This document shows positions 40,436 through 44,907 of a stretch of 44,907 nucleotides of DNA, piece after piece; position 1 is the first letter of the stretch; every line of letters begins with the position of its first letter. Location of the stretch: positions 1 to 44,907 of the forward strand of contig CALBPG010000087.1 in the NCBI GenBank assembly GCA_937899065.1, read 5' to 3'. The DNA is from an uncultured Allomuricauda sp. (GTDB taxonomy: Bacteria; Bacteroidota; Bacteroidia; Flavobacteriales; Flavobacteriaceae). A program made the position numbers and the translations under genes. Under the pieces are notes generated by a model. It saw only the letters and a list, made by a program, of their open reading frames with translations, did not search any database and had not been told where the DNA came from.

Positions 40436-41740
40436 TTACAAACCAAATAGTTTTGGTAAGATCATGGTGATTTCTGGTATGTAGAGGATTAAAAGCAATA
40501 CAAAAATCATTATGGCCAAAAACGGCAGCAAGGGTTTAACAACTTGGGAAACAGAGATATTGGCAACACCACTTCCTACAAAGAGAATTGTGCCGACTGG
40601 TGGGGTACATAAACCGATACAAAGGTTCAATACAAGTACAATACCAAAATGTACTGGGTCCATTCCCAATTCCATTACGACAGGTAGAAAAATAGGGGTG
40701 AAAATAAGTACTGCGGGGGTAATATCCATAAATGTCCCCACTAGTAACAATACGATATTAATCACCAAGAAAATAACAAATTTATTACTGAATTGGTCCA
40801 AGAGGAAATTACTCATCAGTTCTGGAATACCTTCAAACGAAAACAACCACGACATCGCCATCGAGGTACATATTAAGAACATCACCACTGCTGTGGTCTT
40901 GGCACTGGTAAGTAAAATAGAGGAAAAGTCTTTGACTTTTATGTCACCATAAATCAATGCTAAAACAGCGGCATATAAAACAGCAATAACAGAAGCTTCA
41001 GTAGCGGTAAAAATCCCTGCTACAATACCTCCAACGACAATTACCAATAACAATAGACTAAAGAATGCTTTTCTAAAAAAGGTCCATATCTGTTTAAAAG
41101 GCAAGGGGTCCCCTTTTGAAAAATCTCTTCTAATAGCCACAAAAGCAATATAACCCATCAGTGCCACACCCAATAAAATTCCAGGCAAATACCCCGCTAC
41201 GAATAATGCTGCGACTGAAGCGAGACCTCCGCTAGCCAATGCATACACAATTAAAATATTACTTGGCGGTATCAGCAAACCTGTAGTGGATGAGGTAATG
41301 TTTACCGAAGCACTAAATTCTCTTGGAAAACCCTCTTCTTCCATTCTATCCGTCATTATACTCCCTATGGCGGATGTTGCTGCAATTGCAGAGCCCGAAA
41401 TGGCGCCAAAAAGCATTGATGCCAAAACATTGACGTAGGCGAGGCCACCAGGCAAACTTACGACTAGGGATTTAGCAAAATTAATAAGGCGATTGGCTAT
41501 TCCACCGCGTTTCATAATCTCTCCTGCCAATACAAAAAACGGAATTGCCAATAGGGCAAAATTATCAATACCCGTGGTCATTCGTTGGGCAATAGTAGTA
41601 ATACCTGGTAATCTGTCAATGTTCAACAGTAAGGACAGCGTGGTGGATATGCCAATACTATAGGCAACCGGAACTTTTAAGAGCAAAAGCATAAAGAAGC
41701 TTACGAATAACACCAAAATACTTAGCAGTTCAATACTCAT
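40436..41740 (-). CDS. dctM: TRAP transporter large permease (DctM)
   Basis: 434 aa with about 12-13 hydrophobic helices. Typical DctM segments are VPVAYSIGI, ALLAIPFFVLAGEIMKRGGI, FGAISGSAIAATSAIGSIM, STTGLLIPPSNILIVYALAS and LCIGLCTPPVGTILFVGSG. It is the ion-coupled permease subunit of a tripartite importer, working with DctP and DctQ. It starts one base after dctQ ends. The neighbouring uxuA/uxaC genes point to a hexuronate substrate. Confidence 0.95.
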   Translation of the reverse strand: MSIELLSILVLFVSFFMLLLLKVPVAYSIGISTTLSLLLNIDRLPGITTIAQRMTTGIDNFALLAIPFFVLAGEIMKRGGIANRLINFAKSLVVSLPGGLAYVNVLASMLFGAISGSAIAATSAIGSIMTDRMEEEGFPREFSASVNITSSTTGLLIPPSNILIVYALASGGLASVAALFVAGYLPGILLGVALMGYIAFVAIRRDFSKGDPLPFKQIWTFFRKAFFSLLLLVIVVGGIVAGIFTATEASVIAVLYAAVLALIYGDIKVKDFSSILLTSAKTTAVVMFLICTSMAMSWLFSFEGIPELMSNFLLDQFSNKFVIFLVINIVLLLVGTFMDITPAVLIFTPIFLPVVMELGMDPVHFGIVLVLNLCIGLCTPPVGTILFVGSGVANISVSQVVKPLLPFLAIMIFVLLLILYIPEITMILPKLFGL

Positions 41741-41741
41741 A

Positions 41742-42233
41742 TTATTCCGTTATTTGATGGGTATTTATTTTTGAAATATGGTAAAGGGAAAAACACATGA
41801 TTAATACCCCACTAAAGGGAAGTATGGCATAGATATAGCCTAACGGGATTCGTAAAGTTCCTGAAAGCTGTTCCAAGTGCAATGTGATATAAACCAGGTT
41901 GAATCCGCCAATAACCATTACTACAAGGGCAAATAAAAAGATAAGGAGTTCAATAAGGTATAGTGCCTTTTTCTTATTGTTCAATGAAAGCTTTTTGTAA
42001 AGGAAATCCATGGACAAATGTTCTCGTTTTGCATTAAGATATGCTGCACCCAATATGGATAACCAGATTAATGAGAACCGAGCAAATTCCTCGGTAAAAG
42101 AGAATGATTTTCCCAGAATATACCTTGAAAAAACTTGCCACAGGACATCCAATACCAAAAGCCCAAAAATTCCTATGAGCATTACCTCCAAAACCTTATT
42201 GACTCTTCCAAAAATGAAATCAATGGTTTTCAT
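41742..42233 (-). CDS. dctQ: TRAP transporter small permease (DctQ)
   Basis: 163 aa with four transmembrane helices. Conserved DctQ features are VLWQVFSRYILGKSFSFTEE, the EFARFSLIWLSILGAAYLN block and HLSMDF. It forms the membrane part of the importer with DctM. A 127-base space with a hairpin separates it from dctP, while dctM follows directly. Confidence 0.93.
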   Translation of the reverse strand: MKTIDFIFGRVNKVLEVMLIGIFGLLVLDVLWQVFSRYILGKSFSFTEEFARFSLIWLSILGAAYLNAKREHLSMDFLYKKLSLNNKKKALYLIELLIFLFALVVMVIGGFNLVYITLHLEQLSGTLRIPLGYIYAILPFSGVLIMCFSLYHISKINTHQITE

Positions 42234-42273
42234 CTGTTTAAAATTTTATAGTTTATTGAAAATGCAGAACTAA

Positions 42274-42309
42274 AAATTTTTGCACATTCAGCAATTCGCA
42301 CAAAAATTT
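42274..42309. repeat. Intercistronic hairpin between dctP and dctQ
   Basis: AAATTTTTG (42274-42282) and CAAAAATTT (42301-42309) form a 9-bp AT-rich stem with an 18-base loop. Such hairpins after the binding-protein gene often protect its message and set its higher level relative to the permeases. Confidence 0.4.
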
Positions 42310-42360
42310 AATCACGCCAGTGGGTATGCAATGATGAAATTTGTTTATGCTCATTTCATA

Positions 42361-43347
42361 TTATTTAGTCTTTATATCGGTTACCAAATTTTTCATTTCT
42401 GGGTAGGCCTTTAGAAATTCTTCCAAAACCGATTCTGATTTTTGGGCAAACAGTTCTTTTTCAGGAATGATAATTTCTACCCCCGCTGCTTTTGCTTTCT
42501 CCATGGAAGCTTCTACAGAAATACGCCAAAACTCCTTTTGTGCCTGAGCGGAGGCCTCTGATGCTTCTTGTACCCATTGCTTTTCTTCGGCCGTAAGTTC
42601 TTTCCAAGCTTTTGTGCCAATCAGAATAACATCCGGCACAGCGGAATGTTCATCTATGGTGTAGTATTTACTAACCTCATAATGATTGGATGACACAAAA
42701 GAGGGCGCATTGTTTTCTGCACCATCGACAACACCTTGCTGTATAGCGGTATATAGTTCACCATAGGCCATTGGTGTCGCTGATCCGCCTAAAGCATTTA
42801 CCATGTTTATGGCCATTTGATTGTTCATCACCCTAATTTTAAGCCCTTCTAAATCCTCTGGTTTTCGCACTGGTTTGGTTTTGGTGTAAAAACTTCGGCT
42901 GCCCGCATCATAATAGCAAAGGCCCCTCAACCAAAATTTACTCCCTTTTTCTAAAATGGACTTTCCTATTTCCCCCTCTAAAACCTCAAACTTGTGTTCT
43001 TGATTTCGAAATAAATAGGGCACTCCCAAAACCAAATATTCGGGGACAAAATTGGAAAGTGTTGCTGCACTGACCTTTGTAATTGCCAAACTGCCAATTT
43101 GCAACAATTCCAAAACCTCTCGTTCGGACCCTAGTTGCGCATCTGGAAATATTTTAAGGGTCAACTTCCCTCCTGATTTTTGGGCCAATACCTCTTGGAA
43201 TTTTAGAGCACCCAAATGCACAGGGTGCGATTGAGGAGAGTTGTGGGCAAAATACAAGACCTTTTTGTTTGTAGCCTCCTGACAAGAAAAGACTAGACCC
43301 AACACTACAATTAAAAGCAGGTATTTTATCTTTTTAAAGTTTGTCAT
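42361..43347 (-). CDS. dctP: TRAP transporter substrate-binding lipoprotein (DctP)
   Basis: 328 aa. The start at 43347 is chosen over the in-frame 43401, which overlaps uxaC, because it gives a lipoprotein signal ending GLVFSC. The DctP fold is clear: YFAHNSPQSHPVHLGALKF, GSEREVLELLQIGSLAITKV, the specificity region DLEGLKIRVMNNQMAINMVN with its Arg that salt-bridges the ligand carboxylate, and GELYTAIQQGVVDGAENN. Binding proteins of this family beside uxuA/uxaC have been shown to bind glucuronate or galacturonate. It starts 19 bases after uxaC. Confidence 0.94.
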   Translation of the reverse strand: MTNFKKIKYLLLIVVLGLVFSCQEATNKKVLYFAHNSPQSHPVHLGALKFQEVLAQKSGGKLTLKIFPDAQLGSEREVLELLQIGSLAITKVSAATLSNFVPEYLVLGVPYLFRNQEHKFEVLEGEIGKSILEKGSKFWLRGLCYYDAGSRSFYTKTKPVRKPEDLEGLKIRVMNNQMAINMVNALGGSATPMAYGELYTAIQQGVVDGAENNAPSFVSSNHYEVSKYYTIDEHSAVPDVILIGTKAWKELTAEEKQWVQEASEASAQAQKEFWRISVEASMEKAKAAGVEIIIPEKELFAQKSESVLEEFLKAYPEMKNLVTDIKTK

Positions 43348-43366
43348 GGCTTGTTTTTCGGTGGTT

Positions 43367-44785
43367 TTACTTGACCTTAAAGCCAAAATATTCAACCGCA
43401 TTATTGTAACAGATATCTTGAACCATCTTCCCTAAAAATGGAATATCGTTGGGCAAAAGTCCCTTCTTTATGTCTTCCGCGATTAAATCACATAAAATTC
43501 TTCTAAAATATTCATGCCGTGGAAAGGATAGGAAACTCCGACTGTCCGTCAACATTCCAATGAACCTACTTAAAAGTCCCATATTGGATAGGGTGTTCAA
43601 TTGTTTTTCCATACCATCTTTTTGGTCCAAAAACCACCATCCCGACCCCCATTGCATTTTACCGGGAATTCCAGCTTCACTATAATTGCCCATCATAGTG
43701 GCAAAAACTTCGTTTTGTGAGGGGTTCAGGTTATACGTTATAGTTTTTGGTAGATGGTTGGATGAATCAATCGCATCAAAAAGATTGGACATAAAAGTCG
43801 CCATAGGATAATCCCCAATAGAATCGCAACCGACGTCTGCCCCAACTTCTTTTTGTAAACGACTGTTGTTGTTTCTAATAGAGCCCAAATGAAATTGTTG
43901 TACCCAACCCATTTCGTGATACTTACGACCAAGATGTAAAAAGAGGCAAGACCTGTACTTGTTGATTTCTTCTTCGGATACGTTAAGACCGGTTAGGCTT
44001 TTATCAAAAATCACCTGGACCTCATCCAAGGTAAAGTCTTCCATTGCCAAAGCGGTTCCCAATCCAAAATCGGACAGTTTACAGCCATGGTTTTGAAAAT
44101 GTACTAGTCGTTGATTTATTGCACTTAAAAAGCTGGTGAAATCTGTGATGGAATGGTTTGCAGTTTGACCTAATTTTTCAATATAGTTGATGAAGTCAGC
44201 TTGACCAATCAAGAATAAATTATCTGATCGGAAGGTTGGAAATACCTTGGTAAAAAATCCTTTTTCCTTAATTTGTTTGTGGTACTGTAAATCATCTGTG
44301 GGGTCATCCGTTGTACAAACCACCTCAACATTCATGTCCTCCAATAGTGCCGCAGGTGTCTTAGTCTTCAGGATGGTGTTTGCCGATGAATATATTTTGG
44401 CTGCCGTACCGGGCTGAAGAATGGCATCTATATCAAAATAGCGTTTGAGTTCTAACTGCGTCCAATGAAATAGCGGGTTTCTTAAGGTGTATGGTACGGT
44501 CTCAGCCCATTTAACAAATTTTTCCTGAGATGACGCTTGCCCAGTGATATACTTTTCCTCAATACCATTAGCGCGCATGCCCCGCCATTTATAGTGATCC
44601 CCGCTTAGCCATGCTTTAGTTATATTCTCGATAGGTAAATCTTCTGCGATTTCCTTTGGCGAAAGATGATTGTGGTAATCTATAATGGGCATTTGCTGGG
44701 CATACTCATGGTACAAGGTCTCTGCTTGCTCAGAGTTCAGCAAAAAGTTTTTTGTGATAAAGTTCTTTGCGCTTATTTGAGACAT
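43367..44785 (-). CDS. uxaC: Glucuronate (uronate) isomerase
   Basis: 472 aa, the normal length. It converts D-glucuronate to D-fructuronate, or galacturonate to tagaturonate, in the cytoplasm. The amidohydrolase-type metal site IIDYHNHLSP (His38, His40) is present. Further family blocks are DHYKWRGMRANGIEE, WTQLELKRYF, VCTTDDPTDD, LHLGRKYHEMGWVQQFHLG and GMLTDSRSFLSFPRHEYFRR. Its start codon shares one base with the uxuA stop (TAATG), showing tight coupling of two consecutive pathway steps. Confidence 0.97.
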   Translation of the reverse strand: MSQISAKNFITKNFLLNSEQAETLYHEYAQQMPIIDYHNHLSPKEIAEDLPIENITKAWLSGDHYKWRGMRANGIEEKYITGQASSQEKFVKWAETVPYTLRNPLFHWTQLELKRYFDIDAILQPGTAAKIYSSANTILKTKTPAALLEDMNVEVVCTTDDPTDDLQYHKQIKEKGFFTKVFPTFRSDNLFLIGQADFINYIEKLGQTANHSITDFTSFLSAINQRLVHFQNHGCKLSDFGLGTALAMEDFTLDEVQVIFDKSLTGLNVSEEEINKYRSCLFLHLGRKYHEMGWVQQFHLGSIRNNNSRLQKEVGADVGCDSIGDYPMATFMSNLFDAIDSSNHLPKTITYNLNPSQNEVFATMMGNYSEAGIPGKMQWGSGWWFLDQKDGMEKQLNTLSNMGLLSRFIGMLTDSRSFLSFPRHEYFRRILCDLIAEDIKKGLLPNDIPFLGKMVQDICYNNAVEYFGFKVK

Positions 44786-44907
44786 TACATGCTTTTTGAA
44801 ATTCCAAGGGCCAGGCCTCTTAATTCGGCCAAACCTCGTAATCTTCCGATACCTGAGTACCCCGGGTTCGTTTTCTTGTGAAGGTCATCCAGCATCTGGT
44901 GACCATG
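44785..44907 (-). CDS. uxuA: Mannonate dehydratase, C-terminal end (partial)
   Basis: The last 40 residues of a gene that begins beyond the window. [19 protein letters not shown] followed by [13 protein letters not shown] is the conserved C terminus of UxuA, which dehydrates D-mannonate to 2-keto-3-deoxygluconate. Translation passes directly to uxaC through the overlapping TAATG. The rest of the operon promoter and any uxuB lie outside. Confidence 0.88.
   Translation of the reverse strand, partial: HGHQMLDDLHKKTNPGYSGIGRLRGLAELRGLALGISKSM

Noticed and set aside
1-44907. CRISPR arrays, insertion sequences, prophage, tRNA or rRNA genes
   Set aside because: No regularly spaced repeats, transposase or integrase-like proteins, or tRNA/rRNA-like segments were seen on reading. 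Short degenerate remnants could escape visual inspection.

Overview
This is a chromosomal segment from a member of the Bacteroidota, most likely a marine Flavobacteriaceae. The evidence is the absence of Shine-Dalgarno sites, Bacteroidetes-type promoter boxes (TTTG, about 20 bases, TAnnTTTG), abundant lipoprotein and secreted proteins with mature starts such as AQ, LytTR and TPR-linked two-component systems, DUF5916 and DUF2807 proteins, and an algal uronate/rhamnose locus. No rRNA, tRNA, IS element, prophage or CRISPR was seen. The species cannot be named from the sequence.

Layout. 0-4 kb: the tail of a probable PspC protein, a DUF2807 lipoprotein, a small secreted protein, trxB (-), a highly structured intergenic RNA candidate (-), and a SAP-domain protein (-). 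3.9-9.7 kb: an AraC regulator, serine hydrolase and S41 protease operon, then a TPR/HTH membrane regulator. 9.7-12.4 kb: an MddA-like methyltransferase behind an 11-bp-phased operator array, two short transcription units with clear promoters and terminators (a 40-aa protein and an attenuator-like leader), a TPR protein and a Cys-rich small protein. 12.5-25.6 kb: a PhoD-like phosphatase, a YfcC transporter/ArgE operon (-), a 1076-aa BNR/VPS10 protein (-), a DinB lipoprotein and LCIB-type carbonic anhydrase pair (-), a gamma-glutamyltransferase split by an in-frame TGA (-), an unknown secreted protein, a precorrin-2 dehydrogenase and a partner. 25.6-28.4 kb: a four-gene minus-strand operon (NTF2-like, DOMON, LytS-type kinase, LytTR regulator). 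28.6-33.4 kb: a small His/Cys-rich secreted protein, then a Tat-targeted alanine racemase-like protein, an alpha/beta hydrolase and a DUF5916 protein with overlapping frames.

33.4-38.5 kb holds the most interesting part. A secreted protein, a TPR histidine kinase and a NarL-type regulator form one operon. A 48-bp element upstream of that operon recurs (37 of 48 positions, no gaps) upstream of a collagen-like lipoprotein gene just beyond it. In both places it has identical spacing to a -7-like box. Between the regulator and the lipoprotein, on the minus strand, lies a 39-aa peptide with a double-glycine leader. Together these look like a small autoregulated signalling module with a secreted peptide and a surface protein.

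38.6-44.9 kb (-): a uronate catabolic operon in transcription order uxuA (partial), uxaC, TRAP transporter dctP-dctQ-dctM, and a GH78-like alpha-L-rhamnosidase. This suggests use of glucuronate- and rhamnose-containing polysaccharide such as ulvan. All functional names rest on sequence recognition alone; no database search was run.
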